Assembly (NCBI GenBank): GCA_943787605.1
Contig: CALSNB010000001.1
Coordinates: 620,001-684,000, forward strand
Length of the DNA: 64,000 nt
From: GCA-2697345 sp002697345
Lineage (GTDB): Bacteria; Pseudomonadota; Alphaproteobacteria; Rhodobacterales; Rhodobacteraceae
Direction: 5' to 3'
Numbering within the stretch: position 1 is the first letter of the stretch; each line of letters opens with the position of its first letter. Positions 26,722 to 36,041 of this stretch are shown in pieces. The notes under the pieces were generated by a model. The model saw only the letters and a program-made list of their open reading frames with translations, was not told where the DNA came from and made no database searches. The translations under genes were made by a program, and so were the position numbers.

Positions 26722-27479
26722 GGCAAACGAATACCGCCATCCAACCGAATTACTTCTGCATTTAAATAGCCAGCTTTTATAATAAACATGGCCAAATCAG
26801 CAAACTCTTCTGGTCCACCTAATCGATTGGGGAAAAGGGGTTGCGTGGATAAAGTTTCTAAAGTTTTAGGAGGAAGTCCAGCTAGCATTGGTGTCATAAA
26901 TAAACCTGGAGCAATTGCCATAACTCTAACACCCATTTGTGCTAAATCTCTCGCCATTGGAAGAGTAAGAGATGCTATTCCTCCTTTCGAAGCCGCATAA
27001 GCTGCTTGCCCTTTTTGTCCGTCGAATGCGGCTACTGAGGCGGTATTTATAATAATACCGCGTTCACTTTCATCAAACATATCATTTTTTTGCATTGCAA
27101 CAGCCGTTAATCTAGAAACATTAAAAGACCCAAGAATATTAATGTTTATTGCTTTTTCAAAGGAAGCTAATGAGTGAGCTCCCTCTTTGCCTACTGTTTT
27201 CTCAACTACTGCAATCCCAGCACAGTTAATAACTACATTTACGCAACCAAAGTAAGACACACACTTATCAATCGCTGCTTGTGTTGAGGCTTCATTAGTA
27301 ACGTCTGCTTCAAAAAAAATAACACCACCACCAAGTTCGTCAGACAGTAAGTTACCAGCCTCGATATTCCGATCTAAGACCATTGCTCTACCACCATTTT
27401 CTACAATAGCTCGAACACTAGCCTCACCAAGACCCGACGCTCCTCCAGTAACTATCGCTACCACATTATTTATTTTCAT
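26718..27479 (-). CDS. SDR oxidoreductase, 3-hydroxyacyl-CoA dehydrogenase type 2-like
   Basis: A 253-residue classical SDR. The cofactor motif TGGASGLGEA is at 11-20, D35 of LDRN favours NAD, NAG is present as NCAGIA, and the catalytic set is S in NTASVAAFDGQ with YAASK. The GQKGQAAYAASKGG block and the end (PNRLGGPEEFADLAMFI, GYLNAEVIRLDGGIRLP) resemble HSD17B10-type dehydrogenases that oxidise 2-methyl-3-hydroxyacyl-CoA and related compounds. That agrees with the alpha-methylacyl-CoA racemase two genes on. It overlaps the monooxygenase start by 4 bases. Confidence 0.85.
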   Translation of the reverse strand: MKINNVVAIVTGGASGLGEASVRAIVENGGRAMVLDRNIEAGNLLSDELGGGVIFFEADVTNEASTQAAIDKCVSYFGCVNVVINCAGIAVVEKTVGKEGAHSLASFEKAININILGSFNVSRLTAVAMQKNDMFDESERGIIINTASVAAFDGQKGQAAYAASKGGIASLTLPMARDLAQMGVRVMAIAPGLFMTPMLAGLPPKTLETLSTQPLFPNRLGGPEEFADLAMFIIKAGYLNAEVIRLDGGIRLP

Positions 27480-27501
27480 TAATTAAACCCTCCATAAAGT
27501 A

Positions 27502-28308
27502 TTAAAAATTATTACTTAAAGTATCTTCTTTACACAATTCATTTTTGAAATCAGAAAGCCAGGACATTCCTTCATCTGTAGTTGTTCTTGGACAATATTC
27601 GGCTCCAATAAAACCACTCCAGCCAGACGTTTGAAAGAAATTCAATATTTCGATATAGCTTTGACTATTGAAATTAGGTTCATTTCTTTCTGGAAAAGAC
27701 GCTATCTGAATGTGACCAATATAATCAAAACATTTTAAAAACAATGACTTAACATCTAGTCTTAACATTTGAAAATGATAACAATCAAAAATAAGTTTAA
27801 TATTTTTTGAATGTATATTAGCTATAGTTTCGGTAGCTTTCCCAAATGAATTCAAAAAATAACCTGGGGCATCAACAGGGTTCAACACCTCAATTAATAT
27901 TGTTTTATTATATCTTTCTGCTTCCTCTGAGGCATAAAGAAGGTTCTCCCGGAAGGTAGAATCATTTTCAGTTTTGTCAGGAGCCACCCCAGCCATAACA
28001 TGGATCATATCACAATTTATTACTCTAGCATAAGATATTGCTTCATCGATACCCTCTCGAGCATCTTTTGACCTACCAATTAGAGCTGCCAAACCATTTT
28101 CATTTTTTAATGAATTACCCCTTCTAGTATTAAGGCTAACTGCTGGAATATTAGTTTCATCTAATACCATTTTCAAATTGATAGGAGAAATCTCATAAGG
28201 CCAGTGAAATTCAACACCATCAAAACCAGCTTTACTTGCTGCACGTATTGCTGAAATTAAATCTAACTCACTCCACAAAAGACCTAAATTAGCTGAAAAT
28301 TTTAACAT
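27502..28308 (-). CDS. Hydroxypyruvate isomerase-like TIM-barrel enzyme
   Basis: A 268-residue AP-endonuclease-2-like sugar isomerase. The start FSANLGLLWSELDLISAIRAASKAGFDGVEFH, the metal-site segments LIEVLNPVDAPGYFL, LIFDCYHFQ and IGHIQIASFPERNEP, and the end GAEYCPRTTTDEGMSWL match Hyi closely. Hyi interconverts hydroxypyruvate and tartronate semialdehyde. In this cluster no glyoxylate carboligase or tartronate semialdehyde reductase accompanies it, so it may act on another 2-oxo compound. The two glutamates and a histidine expected at the metal centre are present. Confidence 0.82.
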   Translation of the reverse strand: MLKFSANLGLLWSELDLISAIRAASKAGFDGVEFHWPYEISPINLKMVLDETNIPAVSLNTRRGNSLKNENGLAALIGRSKDAREGIDEAISYARVINCDMIHVMAGVAPDKTENDSTFRENLLYASEEAERYNKTILIEVLNPVDAPGYFLNSFGKATETIANIHSKNIKLIFDCYHFQMLRLDVKSLFLKCFDYIGHIQIASFPERNEPNFNSQSYIEILNFFQTSGWSGFIGAEYCPRTTTDEGMSWLSDFKNELCKEDTLSNNF

Positions 28309-28350
28309 AAAAACCTAAAAGTGAATTACCAAGAATATAATTTTGTTAAG

Positions 28351-29106
28351 TTAAAAAGAATCTTTTAACTCTCTAAGTTTTTTGAAGACGCTTGAATCGT
28401 TTGATTCTATCATCCCTAGCTTACGCCTTATTGCAATGTCACCAAATCTACAAAATGGATTAGTTTGAAGTTCTCTTTTTATAGTAGTAGGAACAGTTGG
28501 CAAACCATTTTTAAGAGTAACCTCTACAGATTTATACCGATTTATCAGTTCTATATTTTCTGGGTCAACACTCAATGCAAATTTTGCATTAGCAAGCGTA
28601 TACTCATGGCTACAATAAACAATTGTTTCTCTAGGTAACTCCAGTAATTTAGAAATACTATTATACATTTGTTCGGCCGACCCTTCAAATAATCTACCAC
28701 AACCCATTACAAATAGTGTATCACCTGTAAAAATAGTTTCTTCAGATTTTAGATAGAAATTCAACATATCGAGCGTATGACCTGGCGTTTCTAAAACCCT
28801 TACGTGCTCTCCTGAAAACTCAAATTGATCACCTTCTGAGAGGCCCACATCAACATATTCAATTGATTTTGGACCAAAAACTTTAGCGCCCGTCTGTTTT
28901 TTTAAATCTGACAATCCATCTGTGTGATCACCGTGATGATGGGTTATCCAGATTTGAGTTAACGACCAACCCATTTCTTTTAAAGCGTTTAGGTAGCCAG
29001 TAGAATTACCAGCATCAACCGCAACAGTCTCTTTTGTTTTCGTGTCATGCACTAAAACACCATAATTATCAGAACCATATTTGAACTGATGATATTGAAA
29101 TTTCAT
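28351..29106 (-). CDS. gloB: Metallo-beta-lactamase fold hydrolase, hydroxyacylglutathione hydrolase (glyoxalase II)-like
   Basis: A 251-residue protein. The binuclear metal motif THHHGDHTDG is at 55-64, further ligands follow in LETPGHTLD and FTGDTLFVMGCGRLFEGS, and the glutathione-binding tail YCSHEYTLANAKFA and QTNPFCRF is the glyoxalase II pattern. It would hydrolyse S-lactoylglutathione or another thioester of glutathione in the cytoplasm. Placed among catabolic genes, it may clear an aldehyde-derived glutathione adduct. The symbol is by family; cluster-specific specialisation is possible. Confidence 0.85.
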   Translation of the reverse strand: MKFQYHQFKYGSDNYGVLVHDTKTKETVAVDAGNSTGYLNALKEMGWSLTQIWITHHHGDHTDGLSDLKKQTGAKVFGPKSIEYVDVGLSEGDQFEFSGEHVRVLETPGHTLDMLNFYLKSEETIFTGDTLFVMGCGRLFEGSAEQMYNSISKLLELPRETIVYCSHEYTLANAKFALSVDPENIELINRYKSVEVTLKNGLPTVPTTIKRELQTNPFCRFGDIAIRRKLGMIESNDSSVFKKLRELKDSF

Positions 29107-29135
29107 GAAGTCTCTCCTAGGTATGACTAATTTAT

Positions 29136-29888
29136 TTATACTCTGAGTGCTGGAAGACCAACACCAGTCGCTTCAAACCCACCATCGGCAGCAATTAGTT
29201 GGCCGGTTACAAAGCTAGCTTTTTCTGAGGCTAAGAAAACAATCAGGTTAGCTATTTCATCTTCCGAGCCATACCTATTTAAAGGTATAGCGTCATGATA
29301 CGCGTCAATTATGGCTTGGGTATGTACGGCCAAAGCAAGTTTTGTTCTAACTGGACCAGGTGCCACACAATTACTTCTGATATTAAACTCACCTAACTCA
29401 ACGGCTTGTTGTTTCGTCAACTGAATTACAGCGGCCTTAGACGTACCATACGCTATTCTGAGTGTAGATGCTCTAAGACCAGAGATTGAAGCTATGTTAA
29501 CGATTGATCCCTTACTTTGTTTGAGAAGAGGAATTGCGAATTGACTACAAAGAAAAACCCCATCAAGATTAGTTGACATTATCCGTCGCCATTTTTTGAA
29601 ATCTACATTCTCAATTGGATCAAACTCGGCAACACCCGCATTATTGACAATACAGTCCAGCCTACCCATTTCTTCTTGGACGCAACCCATCATATTCTTT
29701 ACTTCAGTCTCAACTGAAACATCACAAACTATTGGATATGATCCCTTCAGCCTTTCGGATTCTACGAGTAACTGATCTGCATCTCTATCCACCATTACTA
29801 CTTTATAGCCTTCGCTTATAAATAATTTTGAGGTAGCAAGACCAATTCCTCGTGCCGCTCCTGTAACAAGACTTACTTTATTAACCAT
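29136..29888 (-). CDS. SDR family oxidoreductase
   Basis: A 250-residue classical SDR with TGAARGIGLA at 9-18, VDRD for NAD preference, NNAG as NNAGVAEF, catalytic serine in NIASISGLRAS and YGTSK, and the C-terminal PLNRYGSEDEIANLIVFLAS then GQLIAADGGFEATG. It is of the 3-oxoacyl-ACP-reductase/glucose-dehydrogenase-like type; substrate not inferable. It lies between the GloB-like gene and an aldehyde dehydrogenase with gaps of 29 and 20 bases, so all are probably one transcript. Confidence 0.85.
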   Translation of the reverse strand: MVNKVSLVTGAARGIGLATSKLFISEGYKVVMVDRDADQLLVESERLKGSYPIVCDVSVETEVKNMMGCVQEEMGRLDCIVNNAGVAEFDPIENVDFKKWRRIMSTNLDGVFLCSQFAIPLLKQSKGSIVNIASISGLRASTLRIAYGTSKAAVIQLTKQQAVELGEFNIRSNCVAPGPVRTKLALAVHTQAIIDAYHDAIPLNRYGSEDEIANLIVFLASEKASFVTGQLIAADGGFEATGVGLPALRV

Positions 29889-29908
29889 GGCTCGTACTTT
29901 CCTTAATC

Positions 29909-31384
29909 TTAACGCATTATGAAAGGGTTTTCAGTTGAAGTTTGTTGAGCAATCCAAACTGATTTAACTTGTAAAAATTCTTTTATCGCATCTTTGCCGC
30001 TTTCTCTGCCTTCACCGCTTCTCTTATAACCACCAAACGGTGACGTGAAGCTGACAGCACGATAGGTGTTCACCCATATTGTTCCCGCACGAAGTTTCTC
30101 TGACATACGGAGTGCTCGCCCTATATCATTCGTCCAAACGCCAGCGGCCAAACCAAAATCAATATCATTTCCAATTCTTACTGCATCTTCTTCTGTGTCA
30201 AACGGAATAACAGAAAGTACTGGACCGAAAACTTCTTCTTGAGCTATTCGCATTTCATTTGTTACGCCAGTGAAAATAGTTGGTTCAATAAATTGTCTTC
30301 CTCTGGCTCCTGGCCCAGTATATGGCCTACCACCTAAAACACATTTGGCATTTTCTTTTTTTGCTATCTCTATGTAATCTATTATTTTTTGGTACTGAGG
30401 TTGAGTGGTAACTGGGCCAACATGCGTTTCCGTCGACATTGGGTCACCAATTTTCGCCTCTTTTGCCACATTAATTAATCTTTCAACAAATTTATCATGA
30501 ACAGATTTTTGAACTAATAGTCTGGATCCAGCAATACAAGTTTGGCCAGTTGCAGCAAATATTCCAGATATCGCACCCATAACAGCTGCTTCAAAATCAG
30601 CATCCTCAAAAACAATGTTTGGCGATTTTCCACCAAGTTCAAGAGTTACTGGCATAATTTTTTTTGCAGCTGCTTCATAAATTTTTTGACCAGAAACATC
30701 TGACCCAGTAAATGCAATTTTATCTACGTTGGGATGATCTACTAATGGAGCCCCAACCTCTAAGCCAAAGCCTGTAACTGTGTTTACTACGCCTTTAGGA
30801 AAACCAACTTCTTCAATCAAATTCATAAATTCAAGAGTAGACGCTGAGGTAAACTCAGAAGGTTTAATCACAGCAGTATTCCCTGCTGCTAATGCTGGAG
30901 CAAGCTTCCACGCTAATAATAGTAACGGAGAGTTCCATGGAGTAATCATTCCAATGACCCCCAATGCTTCATATCGAGTAAAATTAAATATCCCAGGCTT
31001 GTCTGACGGTATTACTGATCCCTCAACCTTATCTGCTAAACCACCATAGTATCGGTACCATTCAGCCAGGTACTTTGTTTGACCACCCATTTCCGCAATG
31101 AGTTTGCCGTTATCTCTTACTTCAATTTCTCCAAGAATTTCTGCATTTTTTTCAATTACCTCTGCCAATCTATTTAGCAGTTTACCTCTTTCAGTTGGTT
31201 TTGTTTGGCCCCAGTCCCCTTGAAATGCACTACTAGCCGCTTTTACTGCCCTATCCACATCTTCAGCATTACCCCTGGAAATTTTTGCCCATACCTCCCC
31301 AGTGTAAGGATTCTCTGTGTCAAATGACTTACCCGAAGAAGAATTAACCCACTCACCATCAATGTATAACTTATATGACTTCAT
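29909..31384 (-). CDS. NAD(P)-dependent aldehyde dehydrogenase
   Basis: A 491-residue ALDH. Visible are the N-terminal YIDGEWVNSSSG, the binding segment GVIGMITPWNSPLLLLAWKLAPALAAGNT, the general base glutamate in TLELGGKSPN, the nucleophile cysteine in GQTCIAGSR, and EEVFGPVLSVIPF plus SPFGGYKRSGEGRESG near the end. The profile is that of the betaine/aromatic aldehyde dehydrogenase group. Together with the following zinc alcohol dehydrogenase it makes an alcohol-to-acid oxidation pair. The actual aldehyde is unknown. Confidence 0.9.
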   Translation of the reverse strand: MKSYKLYIDGEWVNSSSGKSFDTENPYTGEVWAKISRGNAEDVDRAVKAASSAFQGDWGQTKPTERGKLLNRLAEVIEKNAEILGEIEVRDNGKLIAEMGGQTKYLAEWYRYYGGLADKVEGSVIPSDKPGIFNFTRYEALGVIGMITPWNSPLLLLAWKLAPALAAGNTAVIKPSEFTSASTLEFMNLIEEVGFPKGVVNTVTGFGLEVGAPLVDHPNVDKIAFTGSDVSGQKIYEAAAKKIMPVTLELGGKSPNIVFEDADFEAAVMGAISGIFAATGQTCIAGSRLLVQKSVHDKFVERLINVAKEAKIGDPMSTETHVGPVTTQPQYQKIIDYIEIAKKENAKCVLGGRPYTGPGARGRQFIEPTIFTGVTNEMRIAQEEVFGPVLSVIPFDTEEDAVRIGNDIDFGLAAGVWTNDIGRALRMSEKLRAGTIWVNTYRAVSFTSPFGGYKRSGEGRESGKDAIKEFLQVKSVWIAQQTSTENPFIMR

Positions 31385-31429
31385 TTTTTACCTCTTCAGC
31401 TTTATTATTATAAAAGGAACCAAACCTAT

Positions 31430-32491
31430 TTAAGGACAGAGTATAATTCTTCCTGTCACTTGTCCATTTTCCAGATCGTTCATGGCATTATTTATTTCGG
31501 ATAAAGGGCGCTTTTCAATTGGAATGTCTTTCAATTTTCCATCTCGATACATTTGTATTAAGGCCTTGAGCTGCGGACTGTTTCCAACATGGCTACCTCG
31601 AACGGTCATTGCCTTTTGTGGGAGCCATACTTGTGGCATTATAAAATCTCCACCGTATAGTCCAACGGTCACATATCGGCCAGTTTTTGTTAAAGAGCTA
31701 ACTGCCAAATTAGCAGTTTCCTGACTTCCAAAAGTATCTATCACTCCAAATAATTTACCCTCGCACAAAGAGATCAAATCATTAACTGCGGTGTTAGTTT
31801 TCGAATTTAGAGTTTTATCGGCACCCATTTCAATCGCCGCCATCAATTTAGTATCATCAATATCAATGGCTATTATATTTTTATAACCCAAACCCTTTGC
31901 GATTGTTATAGCATTTAAACCAAGTCCACCAGTTCCTAGGACTGCCAACCATTCCCCATCTCTCAGCTTACCAAGCTTTGTTAAAGCATTATATACAGTT
32001 ACCCCTGAGCACGCATATGGCGCGACCTTTGCGGGGTCTAAACCAGTAATATCAAGGACAAACTTCTCGTCTTGAACTAGAACGTGACTAGCAAAGCCTC
32101 CATTTTGATTAATTCCTATAATGTTCATATTTGTACAGTCGCTCTCCCTGTCTTCATCGCAAGCAAGACAATTACCACACCCGATCCAAGGAAATACGAT
32201 AACTGACTGACCAATAGATAAATCCTTTACCCCTGGCCCAATTTCAATAACCTCTCCAGCTATTTCGTGACCAATAGTTACAGGAAGCTTTGCCCCTCTC
32301 TGCTCCATTGAGAAAGTACCTTTTTCACCCAAGTCAAAAAAACCTTTCCTAATATGTATATCTGAGTGGCATAGACCGGATGCTGTAACCTTTATAAGCA
32401 CCTCCTTACCTATAGGATCGCTTTTTACTTGATCATTTTTTTCAAAAGGTTTTCCCCATTTAACTATATCATAACTAAAAAAATTACTCAT
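31430..32491 (-). CDS. Zinc-dependent alcohol dehydrogenase
   Basis: A 353-residue MDR alcohol dehydrogenase. Catalytic zinc ligands are in GLCHSDIH and GHEIAGEVIEIGPG; the structural zinc loop is CGNCLACDEDRESDC; the Rossmann motif is GTGGLGLNAI. The end, EKRPLSEINNAMNDLENGQVTGRIIL, is standard. It probably oxidises a primary alcohol with NAD, feeding the ALDH 45 bases downstream. It is the first gene of the minus-strand catabolic cluster; the 74-base gap to the rhomboid gene behind it has no clear promoter. Confidence 0.9.
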   Translation of the reverse strand: MSNFFSYDIVKWGKPFEKNDQVKSDPIGKEVLIKVTASGLCHSDIHIRKGFFDLGEKGTFSMEQRGAKLPVTIGHEIAGEVIEIGPGVKDLSIGQSVIVFPWIGCGNCLACDEDRESDCTNMNIIGINQNGGFASHVLVQDEKFVLDITGLDPAKVAPYACSGVTVYNALTKLGKLRDGEWLAVLGTGGLGLNAITIAKGLGYKNIIAIDIDDTKLMAAIEMGADKTLNSKTNTAVNDLISLCEGKLFGVIDTFGSQETANLAVSSLTKTGRYVTVGLYGGDFIMPQVWLPQKAMTVRGSHVGNSPQLKALIQMYRDGKLKDIPIEKRPLSEINNAMNDLENGQVTGRIILCP

Positions 32492-32565
32492 AAAAGCCTC
32501 CCAGGTTTGCTTACAACAATGTTAACAATTAAAAGATTTAAGTAAGTACTAAAAACGTTTTTAAT

Positions 32566-33228
32566 CTAGTGTATTAGTTTATTATTCTTAATAGAAAAAA
32601 AAGGGCCCACCCCGAAACCCACTAAAAATCCACCTAAATGGGCTTGCCAAGCAAGTCCACCCTCTAACATTAGAAAAATGACAAAGTTTACAAGTATTAA
32701 ACCTAGAAGAGTTGAGAAAAATGGTTTTAACGTCAAACCACTCTTCTTCCGAAAAGTAAATTCCCAGTATTGCCAAATTCCAATAAACCCAAATACTGCT
32801 CCAGATGCTCCAACCATTGGACCTATGGCAGAGGAGAAAATAGTAAAACAAATTGCACCACCAATAGCAGTAAGAAAAAACAAAACGAAAACTGACCAAT
32901 CTCCAATTTTTTGACCAATAACTTTTCCTAATGACAAAAGAACTACTGAGTTCATAAGGGCGTGTATTATGCCTCCATGTAAGAAAGCATGTGATATGAA
33001 CATGAAATATTTTTGACCACTGTAAATACCTTCTAAGTCTCCATTATATATAGGGTTCCAAAATGCTCCAAACATAAGAAAAATAGTTCGAAATTCTGGG
33101 ATATTAATGCCATTAATCTCAGATAAGGTTGAAATTAGTTCAATAATACCAAAAGTAGAAACTAAGATTACTAATTGAAGTGATAATTGTTGTTTTTTGT
33201 GGCCAACCAAATTAATATATACTTTCAA
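32566..33228 (-). CDS. Rhomboid family intramembrane serine protease
   Basis: A 220-residue membrane protein with about six hydrophobic segments. The rhomboid residues are visible: H89-x-x-x-N93 in IIHALMNSV, the nucleophile S142 in GASGAVFGF, and the partner H197 in WQAHLGGF. The proline/tryptophan-rich L1 loop (FGAFWNPIYNGDL) is present. It cleaves transmembrane helices in the inner membrane; targets unknown. The N-terminus is cytoplasmic and basic. It lies between pgi and the Zn-ADH on the same strand, with no sign of a functional link. Confidence 0.88.
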   Translation of the reverse strand: MKVYINLVGHKKQQLSLQLVILVSTFGIIELISTLSEINGINIPEFRTIFLMFGAFWNPIYNGDLEGIYSGQKYFMFISHAFLHGGIIHALMNSVVLLSLGKVIGQKIGDWSVFVLFFLTAIGGAICFTIFSSAIGPMVGASGAVFGFIGIWQYWEFTFRKKSGLTLKPFFSTLLGLILVNFVIFLMLEGGLAWQAHLGGFLVGFGVGPFFSIKNNKLIH

Positions 33229-33268
33229 ATACTACCATGGAGTTAATACACTACTAAAGCGAAAAACC

Positions 33269-34771
33269 CTACTTATTATTTAATATTTTCATTATACGAG
33301 GACTAAAGTTTTCTAAATTTTCGTTGTTTAAAAGTTTTTTTTCTAAGCCTTTTCCAAGTTCAACTCCCCACTGATCAAAGCTATTTATTCCCCATAAAAA
33401 ACCAGAAGAAATGGTAATACTTTCATATAGAGCTATCAGGCTACCAACTGTAAATGGATCAGTAGTATCCCAAGATATTATCGTTGCTGGCTTATTCCCT
33501 CGAAAATTTTTATGTGGCTCAATAGAGTTTAAGGATCCATGAGCCAAAGCCTCAACCTGAGCCATTGCATTAATAACTAATCTTCTATGACTGTCCCTCC
33601 AATCTTCACCTGTAGGGATACCAGTGGGAGATAGAGCGATTAAAACGTCTAAAGGGACTGTTTCTTTCCCTTGATGCAAAAATTGGAAAAAGCTGTGTTG
33701 AGCATTGTTTCCAACTTCGCCCCAAATAAGTGGGCTAGCTGGCATCATTAATTCTTCACCATTTACATCAACCTGCTTGCCATTACTTTCCATCTCAAGT
33801 TGCTGTATCAACGAGGGAAAATAAGATAACCTTTGATCGTAGGGAATAATTCCATGTGACGAGTAACCAAGAAAGTTTCTATTCCAAACTCTCAACAATC
33901 CCATTAATAAAGGGACATTTTCTTTAAAATCAGCATTTACAAAATGTTCATCAACTTCTCTAAATCCAGAAAGAAATGAGTAAAAACCTTCTAATCCAAT
34001 AGCAAGCATCACTGATAAGCCAACTGAAGAGCAAACAGAGTACCTCCCACCTACACCAAGGTCGAAATCAAAAATATTCTCCTCATCTACACCCCAAGCT
34101 TTGGCTTTTTCTATTGATGAGGTAACTGCCACAAAGGAATTTTTTGTGGAAATATTTTCTTCCCCTAACCAACTTTTTGCTAACTTAGCATTCTGAAGTG
34201 TTTCGCCTGTAGTAAAGCTCTTTGAATTTATTATAAATAGGGTTGTTTTTTGATTACACTGGCTGAGAGCATCATTCATATGGGTCGGATCCAGATTTGA
34301 AACAAAGTGAACCTTCGGGCCATTACAAAATGGTTTTAAAGCCGTGTAAACTGTTAAAGGCCCCAGCTCAGACCCACCAATACCTATATTAATAATATCT
34401 TTAAGTTTTTTTTCTTGTCTAACAGATTTAACAAAATCACTTATTTTTTTGTAAGATTTTTCCTCAAACCTACTCTTTTTTCGTAGATTTAAGTGTGAAA
34501 CTTTTCTATTTTCACTATTGTTTTTCAGAGAACCTTTTTCAAGTTCAGAGATGTTTTTCTTAACTCCTGCTGCATTAGCTAACGCTATTAAACTCTGTAA
34601 AATATTATTATTGATAAGTTGACCAGATAGGTCAATATTCAACCTCCCAAGCTTAAACTCTAATTGCTCACTTCGTACCTTATCAAATAGAAGATCTGAA
34701 AGGTTTAATGCCTGTGAGCTTTCTGCAAGTAATTTTAATTCCGGAGTATAAGGGTTTTTAGATAACTGCAC
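33269..34771 (-). CDS. pgi: Glucose-6-phosphate isomerase
   Basis: A 500-residue PGI. Signature segments are NIGIGGSELGP, FVSNLDPTH, NSKSFTTGETLQNAK, FDLGVGGRYSVCSSVGLS, and QLEMESNGKQVD with the catalytic glutamate, then NNAQHSFFQFLHQGKETVP. It interconverts glucose-6-phosphate and fructose-6-phosphate. It is slightly short compared with the 540-residue enterobacterial enzyme, with reduction at the N-terminus. It diverges from the ribokinase gene across a 146-base gap that shows no clear regulatory element. Confidence 0.95.
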   Translation of the reverse strand: MQLSKNPYTPELKLLAESSQALNLSDLLFDKVRSEQLEFKLGRLNIDLSGQLINNNILQSLIALANAAGVKKNISELEKGSLKNNSENRKVSHLNLRKKSRFEEKSYKKISDFVKSVRQEKKLKDIINIGIGGSELGPLTVYTALKPFCNGPKVHFVSNLDPTHMNDALSQCNQKTTLFIINSKSFTTGETLQNAKLAKSWLGEENISTKNSFVAVTSSIEKAKAWGVDEENIFDFDLGVGGRYSVCSSVGLSVMLAIGLEGFYSFLSGFREVDEHFVNADFKENVPLLMGLLRVWNRNFLGYSSHGIIPYDQRLSYFPSLIQQLEMESNGKQVDVNGEELMMPASPLIWGEVGNNAQHSFFQFLHQGKETVPLDVLIALSPTGIPTGEDWRDSHRRLVINAMAQVEALAHGSLNSIEPHKNFRGNKPATIISWDTTDPFTVGSLIALYESITISSGFLWGINSFDQWGVELGKGLEKKLLNNENLENFSPRIMKILNNK

Positions 34772-34907
34772 TGAACTGACTCAACTTTTCAACTTTTTTG
34801 TAACTTTGTTTTCTAGTTAATGACATTATGAAACAATAAACCTATATCTTTATTCACAATCAAAAGCAAAAGACTTTTATATTAAACACGGTATTAGGAA
34901 TTAGCTT

Positions 34908-34911
34908 GGAG
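34908..34911 (+). promoter_or_regulatory. Ribosome binding site deciding the ribokinase start
   Basis: GGAG lies 6 bases before the ATG at 34918. The longer open frame from a TTG at 34906 would place this site inside the coding region, so the ATG is preferred. Confidence 0.55.
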
Positions 34912-34917
34912 CAAAAA

Positions 34918-35865
34918 ATGGAATTACCAGCAGATGTAGTGGTTTTGGGAATATTTGTAGCAGACACAACTTACAAAGCGCATAGGTTGCCTCACATGGG
35001 TGAAACATTAATTGGTTCAGGGTTCCACTTGAGCCCAGGAGGGAAAGGGTCCAACCAAGCTGTTGCCTCTGCAAGAAGTTTGGCAAAAACTCATATTATT
35101 ACTAAACTTGGTGATGATAACTTTTCAGAAATGGCACTTAACTTATGGAAGAGTTCTGGAGTTATCTCAGAAGCTATGAAGGTAACAGGGAAAAGTACCG
35201 GTGCAGCTTTTGTGTTCCTTAGTGAAAAAACTGGTGATAATGCAATAATTGTTTCTCCAGGTGACGCTGTTGGTGAAATTTGCTCAGATTTCATTCAGAC
35301 AAAAAAAGAAACTATACAGAATTCTAAAGTTTTAATTACCCAACTTGAACAACCTTTAGAAGCCGCAGTGTTAGCCCTAAAAATTGCTAAATCAAACGGT
35401 GTGATTACAATACTAAATCCTGCACCAGCAATGAGTTTGCCAGCAGAAATTTTTAACTTATGTGATTATATTACCCCAAATGAAGTAGAAGCTGAACAAC
35501 TTTCAGGGATATGTGTCGACTCAATTGAAAGTGCGAAGTTAGCGGCAGAAAAGTTTTGCCAAATGGGTGTTAAAAACTCTATTATAACTTTAGGGGAACA
35601 AGGAGCTTATTTTCATAACTTAAAAGTTTCGGTCCATATTCCTGCCTTTAAGGCAGGAAAAACAAAAGAGACTACTGGAGCAGGCGATGCCTTTAATGGA
35701 GCTTTTGCTGCTGCATTAGCACGAGGCGAGAGTGGGCTTGCGGCAGTAAAAGTGGGCTGCGCTGCGGCAGCAATATCAGTAACCCGTCAAGGAACATCTG
35801 ACTCGATGCCTTTATTTTCAGAAGTTGAACTTTTGCTAAAAACACACCTTAATGAAAGACAGTGA
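34918..35865 (+). CDS. Ribokinase (PfkB family)
   Basis: A 315-residue PfkB sugar kinase. The N-terminal GGKGSNQAVASARS is the ribokinase substrate loop; NPAPAM and TPNEVEAEQLSG follow; the anion hole and catalytic base lie in ETTGAGDAFNGAFAAAL, with D as base. It phosphorylates ribose or deoxyribose at O5. There is no ribose transporter or rbsD gene beside it, so it acts alone here, perhaps in nucleoside salvage. The ATG is preceded by GGAG. Confidence 0.87.
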   Translation: MELPADVVVLGIFVADTTYKAHRLPHMGETLIGSGFHLSPGGKGSNQAVASARSLAKTHIITKLGDDNFSEMALNLWKSSGVISEAMKVTGKSTGAAFVFLSEKTGDNAIIVSPGDAVGEICSDFIQTKKETIQNSKVLITQLEQPLEAAVLALKIAKSNGVITILNPAPAMSLPAEIFNLCDYITPNEVEAEQLSGICVDSIESAKLAAEKFCQMGVKNSIITLGEQGAYFHNLKVSVHIPAFKAGKTKETTGAGDAFNGAFAAALARGESGLAAVKVGCAAAAISVTRQGTSDSMPLFSEVELLLKTHLNERQ

Positions 35866-36030
35866 GCAATGAACTTTACTAATTTATGGCGTTAATCTCT
35901 AACCAGCTAGTATCTGACCTCAATTAAACTTTTTTGAACACATAGCTTTATGTTTATTTATACCTTTGACTATTTTTTGTTGTAAATTTTTTTTATCAAG
36001 GCAATGTGTAATTTGTTTGCATTATGAAAT

Positions 36031-36034
36031 GGAG
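36031..36034 (+). promoter_or_regulatory. Ribosome binding site deciding the methanethiol oxidase start
   Basis: GGAG is 7 bases before the ATG at 36042. The alternative ATG at 36024 would put the site inside the gene and adds six unconserved residues. Confidence 0.55.
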
Positions 36035-36041
36035 AAATAGA

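Noticed and set aside
32588..32899. Alternative minus-strand frame overlapping the rhomboid gene
   Set aside because: The rhomboid frame has the S/H dyad and HxxxN; the overlapping frame is an aromatic-rich artefact of hydrophobic coding.
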